Positions 21,101-36,100 of a stretch of 64,000 nt of DNA are shown here, piece by piece. Position numbers and translations under genes: made by a program. The stretch's first letter is position 1, and each line of letters opens with the position of its first letter. The notes beneath the pieces were generated by a model. It was not told where the DNA came from. It searched no databases and saw only the letters and a program-made list of their open reading frames with translations. The DNA comes from Rhea pennata (Eukaryota > Chordata > Aves > Rheiformes > Rheidae), in assembly GCF_028389875.1 (NCBI RefSeq), contig NC_084663.1, positions 212,195,876-212,259,875 on the forward strand, read 5' to 3'.

Positions 21101-24100
21101 GATGGTTGTGGTGTGAATGGCAATCTCTACTTTGTAGGTTAACTAATTTACAGGTTTATCATGGCCACTAATGTGACTTAAAGCATCTCAGGAGCCTTAA
21201 TAAGGGAAAACTATGCAAGAGTTTTTTATGGGAACCACAATTTTGGACACCAGTGTTCGGACCCCTGCAGTTCACGTTCCTTTCCAGCGCATGCAAAGGG
21301 TCTTTTGTGTGGAAATGTACTTCTCTGCTCATGCAGTCATTGCAATTAGCTGTGATTTGGGCAATAGTCCACTGTGATCTGGTGAGAGGATGGGAGGCTG
21401 TGCCACTAGCTGAGCTCTGGAGTGAGCATAGGATTATGGAACAGACTTGCATTTTGGATTTGTAGGCTAAAACTACCCTCCTGAGGCAAAGCAAGCAGTT
21501 TTGGCTCAAAGCCACCTTTCTGTGTTTTCAACTGGATCTTTATGAGGAGCTCCTGCCAGCCACTCAGCAAACCAGGCTCTTTACACCTATAGCCAAGATA
21601 GCCTGGAGCTGACTGTAGGGACTTTGCTCCCTCTTGGCCGTGCTAGGTTGCTTCCACAAAATGCACTGCGTGTCCTTGTGTAAGCTCTTTGGTCTAACTT
21701 AGCTTTAGTTTGATTCTCAGAGTAAGCTGTAAATCCTGCTGCTGTCTCCTTAGCCTTTTAACTAGCTGGTGCTAAGCACTAGGGCCTGTGGTGTGGTAGA
21801 TTTCTGCTACTGCAGTGAAAGCTGTGAAACTTTAGCTTTTAAAGGCAACTTCCATTTTTATCTTTTTTTTATTAATGTTTTGTGTAAATAGACAATAGAA
21901 TATCCTGCATCATTGCCTGTATCGTGGTAATGCTGGGACTGCCTGATTTTAAAGGGTCTCTCTTTGTGCTAGGCATTAGAGCAATGCAGAGCAAAACAGT
22001 TCCTTCTACTGACAGTTGAAATTTGGTAGTGCTGTTTGGCTGTGGTTCCTTAGCATCCACAGATACGATCTCTGCACTCCACCAGAAAGATGTTGTCAGT
22101 GCAGACTAGTCTAGGAAGGAGATGGTTAGAAAAGTTCTGCTCCCAGTTTTGCCTCCAGCTTGCTGTGTGTGATTTGTTCAAGGTCTATTTGATGCGCCCT
22201 TCCGTAGAAAATAGTCACATAGCTGGAGTTCTTATACCTTCTCTCAAAATCAGCTTCACTGACATTTACACCGTGATTGGGTGGTTTTAATGGCTCTCTC
22301 TCATGCAGTATATGATTTCTGGTATCTAACACACCTGAACATTTCTTTTAGTGAAGAGCACTGAAAGGTTGTCCTCTGTCCAAACTCTGACTTTCAAAAG
22401 CTGGTAGAAACTGAAGAACTGAGGCTGTAGGGTTCAAATTTGGTAGAAACCCACCATTGGAGCAGATGAAAAGAAAGGGGAACAGTGTGGAGACACTGGG
22501 ATATGGGGAAAAAAAGTAGCAATGGCATAAATCTCTTATGAAACATGGGGAAAAAGCGAAAGCAGTACACTTGGATTTGTAAATCATGCTAATATTTAGC
22601 TAGTCTGATGTCTTTGCCTATGTAAGGCAGAAGTTGCCTAAGAGGTTACATATGTTATCCTGATTGGGGGCTAATAGCTGTGTTATGATGTGTAATTGCT
22701 GATATCACTCTTCAAGCTCACACTTGGTAATTTTAACTAGTTAACTTTTAGTGTCCTGTCTGTTCCAGGAAAATGGCTACATGCATATTCATACCCCCAT
22801 AATTACATCAAATGACTGTGAAGGTGCTGGGGAACTCTTTCAAATTGAGGTAAGTTGGGTTGGGTAGAGTTTGTTTTGGTTTTTGCTTGCAGAGCAGTTC
22901 TGGAGTCATTGAAGGTTAGAGGAAGCATTTGTCTTTGTAAAGACTTTCCTTTATGTAGTTCCGTGATTGTTTTTTAATATAGTACTTCTTTGTCTAAATT
23001 AATAACTGAGACAGAGCTAAAGAGATACATTACCTTTTTGGTGTTGTTTTGTGTGTTAATCATCACTTTTTGTACTGATGAGGGTTTTCTGTCCCTGATG
23101 CTGTGGAAAAGTTTACAAAGAATAACAGAGGAACATGGAACATCTTAATATAACAGAAAGAACTGATCATAAGAGCCCAAGAGATGGGATGAGACATTAG
23201 GGATTGTCTGCTATGCACAAATACTTCCTAGTATTGACATGGAGAATATAATTTACCTAGTTTCTCCTTTCTCCTCCTTTGAACCATGAGATAACTCATT
23301 AGAAGAAAATCAGCAATTCTTTTAAAACTGCTTTTCACCAGTGTATATATTCTTCCCTAAAAGCTACTCTTATTGTATTTAGGAATTCTTCACACTAATA
23401 TTGCCAGCTCTCCTTCCGCCAACCTACTGCCACAGTCTGTCAGTTATTACTAGCACAAAGCTGTAACATCTCTGGTAGAAACCTTCTGTGTAACTTGAGT
23501 ACAGCTATAACCGTTGAGATCTTCCCCACACATTTCTGATGATTCCTAACCCGTGCATCCATGAGTCATGAGAAATTTCATTTGCCGTTTATACTTAAAC
23601 ATTTGAAATGTACTCTTCTGCCTCAAATGGTTACATCTATTGCCACTTATGCTCATTGGCTCCAGCCTTGCTGGTGAATCATCTAGAAGTGCAAGAAAAA
23701 TTGCTGAAGCAGCAGTTATTTGCCATGGGTCACATCTTCCACTGCCTGCACAGCCTCATGACAGAAAACCTCCATGTACTGGTTCTTCAGGATCTCAAGG
23801 TCTAACTTGTGCTCCCAGTAAATCCTTTCCAGACCAGTCCAGAACAGGACATGTGGCTCAGCTTTTTGCTTGTTAGGACAATAGAGTTGATTAGCTAAAC
23901 TAAATCGTTCCTGCTGAATTGAGATCTCTTAACGCTACCAAAGGTTCACTCCAGGCTGTTGCATGCAAATTAAGATGTGAAAACAAGTGACACTTAATGA
24001 TGAAAACATTATACAGTTTGCAGCTGTACAGTATATTACGTCTTTGGTACAGATTGTATCCACTTGAAAGCTGTAAAGGATGTAGGACTACAGCGTAGGT

Positions 24101-27100
24101 GGCTTGTAGTAACAGAAGCACTGATGCAAATGTTGATTGAGGTGGTAAAAGTGCGAGGCTGAAACTTCTATAAGCTGGATCTTAACTAAGTGCGTGGTTT
24201 AGGGCAATCTCTTAATCTTGCTCCAGTGTGATTGCTTATGTGTGAAATGATGCCTGTTGTGGGGAAGCATGGTGACAGCTGTGCTTGAAAGGTGCAGAGT
24301 AAGTGTCGAGTCATAGCTCATTAGATGGTCTGTGCTGCAAAGAAAGGACTTCAGAAATGTATTTGCTGTTGGGAAGTGGGAAATTCTGTGATACCCTGTT
24401 TCCTTTTGGAGCAGCAGTCATCATCTGGCCTAATTTAGTGGGGACTTGATTTTGTTTCTTCAAACCTCTGCTCAGAATTGGTCTTGACTAACAGAGCCAC
24501 CACCACTTTCTATCCTGCCACTGTTCCATTCACTCCACTGGAACAGTGTGACTGTGTCTTGGAAGTGGAAATCTGCAGGAAATTAAGCCTTCCTTGGGCC
24601 ACAGACATGCTGCTCTCAGGTAAAAATCAGAGTAACAGTGTTCTTGCTGTAGTCACATCAAAACCTGTATATGATTCTAATCAAATGAAACATCAACACA
24701 TTTCCAAACTTCTCCATTACATCACTCTTAAACCAGCCCTAAATTCATTACTTTCACAGAGCAAGGAGAATGTGAATTACTGTTCTTATATTTGAGCAGT
24801 AGCCAAGTGTTATCGTGATAGGAAAGTGACCTGCAAAGTAGATTGTTTAATTTTAAAAATACGTGAATCCTGGTTTTATAGTTTCAAAACTAATCCTCCA
24901 GTTGTGACCAGAACAAAAATTATTGTCGTCTTGCTCCTGAACTTTTGATATCTGCTACATGATGTATCTATATCTGTAGCTTGAGGTGTATGAAGCTGAT
25001 AATCTCGCCAGTTTAGCTTTCCTGCTGCTGGTGGAGAAAGTTGAAAACTTTGGATCAATAGTCTTTATGGCCCTAATAGAGGCTGTATTTAGCTCCACTA
25101 TCAACTCATGTCTTTTAATAGCTGGCTAGCAATTTTAACCCTTTAATGTCTAGTTGTTGTTCAGACCTGTGCATTCTTTAGATATGCTGTAAAATGAAGG
25201 GAAGAGGAATCTTTTACATGAGACGTGAAGAGATAGGAAAATAGTATTTTAAATTAAAAGGGAAAGGCCTTCTAATGGCACATGGTCCTTTTTTCCTAGA
25301 CCTCTTAATCCAGTAGGATTTGTATTTGTTTATATGTCCAGCTTCCTCATTATCTTTGTTTGGTTTTGTGAGTACTGATTAGTCTGTGCATAGTTTGGTT
25401 GGGATTTTCTCATACTAGGACTTGGGACAGGAATGGGGGGGAATCCCTTTTCCCTCTCCTAGGCAAATCAGTTAGGAAAATATTTTAAAAATAAATAACC
25501 TAACAATAAATCAAGCTAAAAAGAGGGTAGTAAGCTGAGGAGAGGGAAGGAGGGGAAAAATACCAACTTGCAGGTTTGTGCACATCAGACTAACTTTTGG
25601 TGGAACCACAGGCAGGAGGTCCTCTTGCATGCAATGTGTTCTTTAAAATGAGCTCACTGAAAACACCAAAAAAGCTTTGAACATTCAAAGCTGGATTTTA
25701 GTAGACTGCAAAGTAGGACAAGGTAACTCTTGAACTGGAGAGAAGGGTGAGATGGCTCCTTACATTTTAATTTAATCTGAGAATAATTCCTCTGCCTCAG
25801 CTCTTTGAGCTCCTCAGGGCAGATCCTTTCCTCACAGTTTTTTCACATGGTGACTTTGGCTTTTTGCAGCAATCTTACGCAGTCCCTTTCTGGGGACTCC
25901 TCATAGGGAATTCTCCTCTCTCTCACATTTGTAGTTTGGCTGCATGTCTGCTGCCTACTGTTTTCAGTATCCTCCTGCTCGGTCTGTTGTGTTGAAGGCT
26001 CCCTGCTTTCTGGCTCTCTTGCTCCACCTTCTCTTCTTTGTATCCTTGCAAGTTTCCATACTGGACTGTCCTCAGTGGCTGTGAAGAAGGCGCAGTCTCC
26101 TTTACTCTCCCAGAGCGTCTTCCTGACCCAGTGCACATCAGCCGGTGCAAAGCCCAAGGCAACCACCTTCACTACCATGCAGTTGTAGCCTTTCAACAAA
26201 ACTCAATATGCAGCAACTGAGAAAGCACAACGGCTGTATCAGCATTCACAGCTCTTTAAAACAGATCTCACATGTGTTTTATATTGCCTTTATTGCCATG
26301 CAGGTATTGTTCTTTTCTAATATGTATCTGGAGATGATGGTATGTGTGGTTTTTTGTTGTTCGTTTTGCCATATGCTCACAGGAATGAATGTGAAAGTTT
26401 CTAGGTCCATGATGAATGCAGGGCCATGGTTTAACACAATAGTATTAGTGCCTGTCCAGTGTTTCCCCTTTAGAGATGCGTTATGGTCTGGAAGCAGCCA
26501 GTGGCTAGGATACCGGGACTTCAGAAAGCTTTTCGGCAGAGATGGGAATAGGCTGGGACTTGGCTGAGGGGAGGCTTGCTCTCTCTGTTTCTTAACTCCC
26601 ACTTTCTGTTTGTTTCTACCTGCTGTATCCCTGTCCCTAGTTCTGTTCCATATTTATAAGATGTTTCTCTCCACAGAACCAGCTGCAATTGCCCAATATC
26701 CCACTGAACATTTTCATTGCCCAGTATTGTCCAGCTTTCCAGAATTAGGACTGGAATTGCAAGGAGGTCTTTTTGGAAGTGAAGTTTTGTATCATTTGTC
26801 TAAAATGAAAAACTAAGTCGTGTTTTAGTATAGGACATCACAGAGGGCAGATCTGTATTAAAGTTCTGGTACTGTGAAGCTTCAGCAGCATAATGTCACG
26901 GGCCTGTATTAGCATTTGAGCAGTGATTTTCAAGTCTTCTCTGATCTCTTCATGCATTTGGCTTGCATGGAGTGAAAGGCAAAATCAAACAGTTTACACT
27001 TCCCTGAAGCTAATTGCCCAAAGCAAAAAGTTAATACAAGACTAACATCAAAGGGAATAATTTTAAGTGAAATCATTAGACATTTGAGGAGAAGGAGAAT

Positions 27101-30100
27101 GAAACAGGTACTAAATCCAGTTATTCTTGTATTTAGAACGAGAATAAAAAGCCTTTGATGTTGACTTTCAATCCTGGCATGTTCAGCGTGTGTTTACTCT
27201 TAAGATGCTAAGATGATGTTTTGGAAAGATTCCTCCTCTGCCCCCTGTAACTCAGGCAGTTTTACGCTAGACAGTGCAGGGAACTTGAAAGCAAACAAAA
27301 TATTTCCCCTTACCCTGTATCAAGTAGATATTTTTGGATTTGCAAGTGGAAGAACAGTCCAAGTGAAATAAAAACACCACAATGTTATTACTACATTTGC
27401 TCGTCCAGGATGTGAAAAACAATCTCACTCTGTGTCAGCAGCAGAGGTATAGCATTATTTGCTGCTTTTAATTTGGCTTCTATCATTTAGTACACATGGT
27501 TGCATATAATAAAGAAGCAGGCTTGATCCAAAGGGTTAAACATGAATCTGCATCACAGATGCCTGAGAATGTTGGCTTGTTTCTGTGTTCGGATGTGTGA
27601 AATGGAGGAGGAACCACCTCTAGAGAGTTTGTCAGTATTTCCATATGTGAAATAGGTAGTTGCTAATTACAGGATACTGCCTTGCTGAAGTGGTCCCTCC
27701 TGCTCCTGAAGGAAGAGAGAGCCATTTCATCTTCCCTGCGTGGCAGGTGGATTAATTTTGCTGCTCACAACATTCCTTCATCAAGCTTTGTGTCAAGTAG
27801 GCAGCTGAGGAGGAAGTGATCAGGATGGTGATAAGGGGATAAAGTTTTGTCTGAATTTTGCTACATTTACGCTGCACCTTCCGTTAGGACCAGCCTGTCA
27901 GCTCCTTGCAATGCACAGTTGCAGCTCAGGATCTGAGCGGTCTCTGTCAAACTGGTTGCAGGTTTTGAAGAGTCCAGTTATGCTTTAGTCTTCCAGTCAT
28001 CCTCCAGTCATTGCTGTTGTCTCTATTTTCTCTTTGCCTCACTGAGATTACATCTGATTTGGAGAATGAAAAATTACATAAAGTCGTATAAATAAACCAA
28101 ACTCCAGCTCCTGGAGACAGCTGTATCCTGTTTGTGGATGCGGGGGGAAGTTTTGAGATTTCGTGGCTGATTTTTTTTCTGTTCTTTTCCTGCTTCCAGT
28201 CCGTCTCTTTCTTCTTGTTTAATTGTTGCATCCTACAGGATTAGGTGGGATTTTTCACTTGAGGAAATAGGAGTGTAGCTGAACTGAACCTCCAATAGGA
28301 GAAACCAAGTGTAGAGTAATAGCTCTTCTCTTTAGAGTTTTGGCCATGGCCCTCTGCTGTGGTATGGGGATGTTTGCATGTTTGTTCATATCCTTATTGT
28401 TCTTGGTTTTATTTGTACTCTGGTTTTATTTGAAGAAAACAGTAGGAACCTGATTCTGCATCCTTTTTTTTTCTTTTAAACCTGCAAAACTGATGAAAGA
28501 AAGGAAGCAGTCCTAGGGTTGCAGCCATGGATTGTCACAGTTCCATTGATCTCCATGGAGCAAGGCAGGCTCACTCTTTTCTTCAGTGTGCTGTTGGGAA
28601 GAGATAAACTGTCTCACGATCTGTTTTATCTTTGTGATGAGCAGCAGAGCTTTTTTAAAAACAAAAGCAGCACTTTCCTACTCATTGAGAAAATTGGCAG
28701 TCCCAACCTCCCCAGGACAAAGCAGGCTGAGGACCAGGCTGGCTAGAGGCAGTGGAGTAGTTAGCAGAGCTAGCAACGCTTAGGGTAATTCCTGGACGCT
28801 GTGTTTTTTTAAAATGGCTATTTCAAACTTATCTCAGAAGGAAGTGGATGTAGATTGACCAAATTTCAAAATAGCTTTTAAGCTTTTTTCTTTCTCCTGA
28901 AACTTTGGCCCTTCCAAAGCTTAGGGATAACATTGAAATGCTGAAACAATATCTCATTTGTTTTTGCTTTTAAAAATGCTGAAGTGCAGTCCATTCAGAT
29001 GACTCTTAATTGTGGAGGTGTTTTAGTTCTTGGTTTATGTCTCTACATTAAAAAACAATTAATTAAAAATTATAACGCTGCTTTAATAGGATTTTCAGAC
29101 CATTTTTTATCATCTAATACTGAGCTTCTGAAGTTTTCCAATATGTGTAGTATTTTTATGCTTAAAATATCTAGTGACCTGAAAAATATGCAAAAACTGA
29201 AAGGAAACATCATTTGTTTTTCAGTGCTTATAGTGTAAGCTGTGATGTTTCCAACTCTGTATTGTCTCAGTTCTGTTTTTTAAAAAATGAATAACAATGA
29301 AGTCCTGAGAGGATATTCCATTTCTTTTTTTTTTTTCTTTCTTATTTCTGTTGGTCTTTGTGCAATGGAAACAAATTTGCCCATGAAAGGAAAATAACAC
29401 TGTTTTAAAAACTCTTTATTAGAAGCTAGTGCACTTGACATGTGGAAAATACTCCTCCGCTTTCTCATCAGACCTGAAATTGAATTTTGAAGGCAATGCT
29501 GCGTGAAGCTTTGAACTTCCGAATAATAGAAATTCTTTACTCCCTCCCCTATCCTCCTTGATCTTTGTAGGAAAGAGTCAAAAATCACTACTTATATTTG
29601 GAGACTGGGTTGATACGCTGTCATCTTTCCTTTGCATGTTGCAGGGCAAATTGTTCCTCAACAGACATTTCAGAGAGGCTTTCATTTTGTATGTCTGCAT
29701 TTCCTGAAAGCATGGTATGTGGTTTGTGTACCTGCTCGTGTGTGTGAGTGTGTAAATCGGGGCATTTCCTCTGCTACCCTGCGAAACCAGAATTAGAGAC
29801 TGCTCCTAGAAAATCTGGACTTCTGCCTCTTTTAGTTGTTCTCATCCATGCTTGTAAAACGGTGCCTGTGTCCTTCCTGATGCTTTATTTTGCATTTTAG
29901 CTTCTCTCTTTGTACAACACCCCTTTCTAATTTAGCTTGTCTATGCTTAAATGTGTAAATTACATGATTCTGTGCTCTGAGTAAGATTCAGAGCTCCTGA
30001 CTTCTCACCTGCCAAGTTGAGAAGTGAAGAGCCACATGCTTTTAGCTTTCTGAATGGCCTGTCTGCTGTCCTCTTTGGTCAGACAATCAAACTCCACGAA

Positions 30101-33100
30101 GCTCTGTCAGTTTAACCAGTTACTTCTCTTCAGCTGAACTGATACAACTGATTGTCAGGGATCTGATTTACAGTCTCCATTAGTTTGAGCAACAGCTGAA
30201 GCAACTGCACGTCCTTTCTCTGTTCTGGCACGTCCAGGCTTTGCTGGTGACACTGGTGGTAGATGCCACAGTTTACCAACTTGTTCTGATACCTAGAGCC
30301 TATATCCTCATAGGTCACTGAAAAAGGAGGTGTAAGCTCTGGCTTTTCCCATGTAGCATAGGGCTTTTCACTGTGCAGCCACATTAAAACACCTCCACAA
30401 TTAAGACTCGACTGAATGGACTGCACTTCAGACCCTAAGAAAGGGAAGTTCCCGGGAGTGTTTTACCTTGTGAGTTTTTAATGTGTTTTGCTTGAATTTG
30501 TTTGCTAACGTGCTCTAAAACCACCTGACTGAAGATGGGGAGCATTGTGTTAAGACCTTCCATGTTGTTGGATTCTGTCTCAGTGGTGTTTGGATTGAAT
30601 CTCATGGAATTTCTTGAGGGGTAGAGGGAGGGAAAATAAGCAGGAGCTGTGCTCTTTAATCAAATGCTGATAGTCTGATTTGTACCTTTTTTTCTCCCCC
30701 ACCCAGACATCAAATGAAGCAAGGGAATCTGCAGAAAAGAACCATTTCTTTGATGTGCCTGCCTTCCTGACAGTCTCTGGCCAGCTCCATTTGGAAGTCA
30801 TGGCAGGGTGAGCAAGATGAGAATTTTTTGGTTGATCTGTGGGGTCTTCTCTGTTAGTGATTTTGCCCTACTGGTAACCATTAGGTATCTGGCACACATG
30901 CACTAAAATTGAACAGCACTGGTGGGAGAGTCCCATTTAGCCAGGAGAAAGTCAGACTTTTTTTGAATTATGGTCTGTGAACCAGTTTTAAATACTAGTA
31001 ATCTCCCTCTGCTTGCCAGAGATTGGGAATGTGGGATTAAGACTGAAGACAGTATTTGACTGGGAATGACTGTGTGATTGTTACTAAAAACTGTCGTACT
31101 GTAAATGTCATTTTTCTTGTTGTTCATATATGCCATGTCTCAGTGAGAAGTTTTTTCTTTTCCACTTTACCTGTTGCATTCCTTTACTCTCCTTGTCCTT
31201 TCTTCCCACTCTTCCTTTCCTGTGTCCTTCTGTCTTCCTGTTGTATTCCTTCCTTGGCCAATTCTCATACCTCCTGTTTTCATGGCTTTTACACTTGATG
31301 ATTTGTTCATTCCAGCTGCTGAAGTGATCCTAGGCAAATAGTTAATGTTGATGCTAATAGAAAAATTATCCTTAAGCTTTAGTGGTAATGTTTCACTGAG
31401 ATTGTTAGGGGTGAAAGTGTCGCAGTCTCAGAACCACTGTTCTCTTTGATTAGTACATTTGATGCTAATCTGCACTGAGTTTTCACAATAAATTAATTAA
31501 ATCAATACATTAAACAGATGGAGTTCAGTTAGCAGTCACTTAACTGAAGGCATAGTTTCCTGAGGACTTACTGTGGGTTCTCTTCAGATGTGGTACTCGA
31601 GTCAAATTGCTGTCTACCAGTTGAATTGCTGGTAAAGCCTATCAGAGATCAGTTCTCAGGCAAGTAGCACTGGATCAATTTGCCTCTTGCCAGGGGGGTT
31701 CTTCATACTCCTCCAGGGTATACAAGCCTCCTTTTGAAGTGATCGGTTATCATCTGGTACAAATGTCCTAAAGATGAGAGGGTTAAAACCCTAGCTTTAG
31801 AAAATGCAGTAAGAAGTTGAAAGACCTGCCTTTTCATGTGGACTCCAATGAACATTTCTAATAGTCTTAGTGCAAGTTGCTGTGCATGCCTCAAACACAA
31901 TAATAAATATTTAGCTGCTTTTCTTTAATCATTGCTGTGAAGTTTAATTGTTTGTTGGTAAATAGGTACAGTGAAATTGTAGCTCTGTTTGAAGGGGAAG
32001 CTTTGCCTTCGAATCAAAAGGTGTGACGTTCTACAGAAATTTGTTTTCTGCCTGGCTTGTTCTTTCTGAGAAATGGTGTCTTTTCTCAGACCACCTAGAC
32101 AGCCTTGGACAGCTGAGACCATGCTAAGCTCAATGGGTCAAGCTAATGTTTCTTGATAGGCAGGATGTTTTTGACATACTCTCATGTGGTGCCCTGGCAG
32201 CTACGACAGAAGCACAGATCATTTGGCAGCCAAAGACTGACACATCTTCTCAGACATTAGCTGCAAGAAGTTAATGAGCAAAAGGTTTGTTTAACTGTAG
32301 GGATGACAAGAGTTTTTGCATCCCTCTGGGAAGATGGTGTGGCACGTGTTTGTATGTATAAGACTTAATTGACTTTCATGCCTTGTGACCTTTATTGAAG
32401 GATGTAATTCCACAAATCAAGTAAGTCCAAAGAAAAAGTATGGATTGCAATGATTAACTTGAAATACAGTCTTACTCTGGTACATTGCTCTACTCCCTTT
32501 AAATTGTGCCTGCTCTGGGATTGAGTGGAAGGCTGAACTGGATATATACAGGACCTTTCAGCTAAAAAATCTTCCAGTGATATCACTCAGGTGCACTGTG
32601 TTCCCTCAGAGTAGGTAAAAAAGCAATGCTCTTCAGCATGTAGTACATCGTATTACATTTTCATGCTCCTATTTTACAATAGCATGTTGTTCTTTCAGGC
32701 ATTTTAGATGGACCTAGTGTCATCTAGATTTAGATTAGCTATATTTATCCACAGTGGGGCATAGCTGTTCTGTGAACCTGCTCCTTTTTAAGTTTTATTT
32801 AAGCGCGATGAGTTTTTGAGGCCTAGAGCTGAAGTGCTGTTGAATGGCTTCAGTCTTCAAAAATAGATTAAGTGAAAAGCTCTCCTGGATGCAGAAGCAC
32901 CAGACTGATTAATCACAGCTGAATTAAGGTATTAACCCTTAAGATACTGCAAGGCTTTTATTTGTGGTTTCCTGTACAGAGCCTAGCAAGTTGGGCCTTG
33001 GAATAGGACTCCTACATGATCAGATAATGTAAGTACCTGATAGTAATCAGAACTGCTTGCAAATGAATGTGTTCTACTGATATTTTCAAAGTAGCCAGCT

Positions 33101-36100
33101 CCCCAAAATGGAAAGTTTTGGTCTACACAGTAAATGAAACAGCCAAAACAAAAGTTGTGTTTTGGTTTTGATCACGTGAAATTAACCTGTTCTCTCCCTT
33201 CTGTTTTAGCCAGACTAAATTTTTCATGCCCAGACAAGGAACTATTCTTCAAAAGTTTCTATTAACTTTTATAAATACTTTGATTTGCTGCATTTTCAAG
33301 GCTTTCAGAAACAACTGATTCCTGAGAACCTGGGTAGAGACCAAGGTAAAAGATACTTGGGAGGGCTTTCTGCATTGAGTCTGGGCCCACAACCAGCTGT
33401 CCCTTGCTGCAGGAAATGAGAGTTCAGAGACAGACCCCACACAAGTCCATTAGAAAACAGGGATGGAGTAGGCTAGTTGAGAGACAGGAATTTGTTCAGA
33501 GATTTTATCTAGTTGGAGGACAGAATGACAACTAGGTAGACAGTCATGTCTGTTTGAAGTTAGCTTTTAGTTTAGAGAGCTGATGATCAGACTCCAAACT
33601 GTGGTTGAAGAGTGTGGGCAGGGGAGGTGCGAGGCAGACTTAACAGATCTGTCTGGACCCAAGTTTTCTGTTTTTCTTGCTGAGAGTTCATTTGCAGTCC
33701 ACAGGGTGTTACTGTTACTATTGTGTCTGAGTGGCTGTGTGTTGTCCAGAACTGAAGGCTATATTTTGTGACAGAGCTGCTTGCTACTGTTTCTAATAAC
33801 GGAAGTGAAGTAGCCTCTTAAGGCTTGGGAGTTTCTACCCTTTTTTCTCTGCATGGAAAAAGGGGAAAAGGATTGTTCCCACATTTATTGACTATCTACT
33901 GTGCTATGTATGCCTATTATCGAAGGCAGGGTCAGAGAAGTTCATCCTGTCTCTCAATATGACATGAACGGCCTAGTTGGCACAACTTCTCATTTCATCA
34001 TACTTCATCTTTGCAGTGACGGCATCTAGGTTGGCTGCCCTGTGTGTCTGAATCATTGGCAACTGCTATAAATCTCCAGAGTGTTTAAGGTCTCCAGAAA
34101 GGTCTTTATTCAGTAATTTAGCTAAATCTCAGATGAGCTAGTAACTGGTAGAAGTAGAAGAAGTTTGTAGGTCTCTATGCATCCTGATAATTGGTTTTAA
34201 ATATCATTTATTTGCTGTGAAGTCCCCACTCCTTGTGGATTTTCTTTATCCCATGATCCTCCTGTGAGGATAAGGACCCCTTTGGGGACCTGAAGTCAGC
34301 TGGAGGGTCTGTGACAGCTGATGATTCAGAGGCACACTGTAGTCAGACAAAAACAGTTGTTGCCAAGAAGTACAGCTCATTTGATTCATTTATTTTTCTC
34401 CTTTCACCCATCTGCACTTCCCATAAGCTCTACCTGCATCTCGCCTTTCAGTTGTTGGTCTAATAATAATCAATTTAAAATATTGCATTGTTTTTTTATT
34501 ATTCTTTTTTATTTTATTCCCCCCCTTCCCCTTTTCTCATGCCACATACAGTCTGTTCTGCCTTTTGCATCATGAGCTTGACTGAAACTGCTCTTTCTAA
34601 AAGCTCCTTAAATCTTGGAATAAGTGCTTTCTCTTCTCCTTCCCTACTCTCCCTAGCTCTACTTCTGCTCTTATCAGTCCCTCAAATTTTTCCTCTCTTG
34701 TCCATCTTGCTTTCTCTTGGAGTTCCCAGCAAATGGGAAAAAGGCTTAGGGGCAACTTAATAGCAGCCTTTTAATGCATACAAAATTATCAAGAAGACAG
34801 ACCCAGACTCTCCACAGTGACAAAAGGCAGAGGACAAGGGGCATAAATTGAAATAACAGAGGTTCTAAGTGGATGTAAGGAAAAAATTTTCACTAAGGAG
34901 ACAGTTGAGCATTGGAACAGGTTGCGTCTCCATCTTTGGAGGTTTTCCAGATGCAATTGGACAAAGCCCTAAGCAACCTGGTCTGATCTCATTGCTAACC
35001 TTGCTTGGAGTAGGAGGTCAGATTGGAGATCTCCCAAGGTCCCATCCAGCCTGAATTATTCTGTAATTCTAAACTCATTCTTGGCTTCATTCTCATTTTC
35101 CTTTTCACCAGTTCATCCACAAGACTATCTTTATGAATCACCTCCCTAGTTTGCGCTCAGTTCAGTGGCTCTCCCCAGGACCTGTATTTTTCTGCGTAAA
35201 CTAAAATCTCTGCCTTTCACACTGACATCTGCCTGTGAATGTCTAGCTATCAAACTTGATGTAGTTGAAACATAATTAATCCTACTCTCATCTCCTTAAG
35301 CACATCCATCTGTTTTTTCAGCCATCATGGATTTCTCTACTGTTTTGCCTATTCTCAATATTCTCTGCAATCCTGCAACTGGCTCTTTTGTTGCAGAGAG
35401 ATTCTGAAAAGTGTGACTCAACTAAACCATTTAGCTGAGTTTGCAGAGAGCTGAAAGCACCAAAATTCATGTTCATTTCAGGAGATACTAAATGACACTG
35501 ATTTTGTTTTTAAAATGCTGGTATTTCACTGCTCTGGGCTGGAAAGAAGAAAGGGAGAGAGTTATTCTGGTTTGGTGTTCAAGAAGACAGTGCAGAATTG
35601 AAAAGAAATGTATTTGAGGCCTTCTTCCATAAAAGATGCTTTGCTTTTGGGAGTCTGGAAAATGCCACCTTAAAATTGGGTTGCAAAATGACTTGCTAAT
35701 GATGAAACAAATTGCATTGTCTTCGAGCAGGTATTTGATCTACATTGTAGAAATTTAAATACTTTTGAATGCAGCTGCAGAAATGATGTCTGGTTGTATA
35801 GGATTCCTGTTGCTAAGAATTAACAAATGTGAGTGTAATTATTTATCTTGGATTCCTTAAAAAAAAAAAAAGACATTTTTTTCAAGACATTTGTTTGAGT
35901 GTGACTCACAACACCAGACTTATAATTAGCATGCTAACTTCCATTAATTAGACTGACACTTAATTGGAGCTATAAAAAGCAACTGTGGCGTGTCTGTTTT
36001 TAATCAATTACTGCATGCTTCAGTCTGGTTCATGATTGCTGCAGTGATTGCTAACGACTTTATGTTACTGGGAGGCAGAATACATGAGGTTTGTAGTTAG

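Larger units (their letters stand above)
22850..30706 (+). other. NARS2 intron 5
   Basis: A 7.9-kb intron. It contains the inverted 47-bp repeat and 100-codon minus-strand frame listed separately, and MIR-like words near 24,190-24,250. A charged minus-strand frame at 25,843-26,199 (118 codons) is unrecognised and lacks supporting signals. Confidence 0.5.

Noticed and set aside
25843-26199. 118-codon charged minus-strand frame in NARS2 intron 5
   Set aside because: No recognised family, no splice-site support and competing open frames on the opposite strand.
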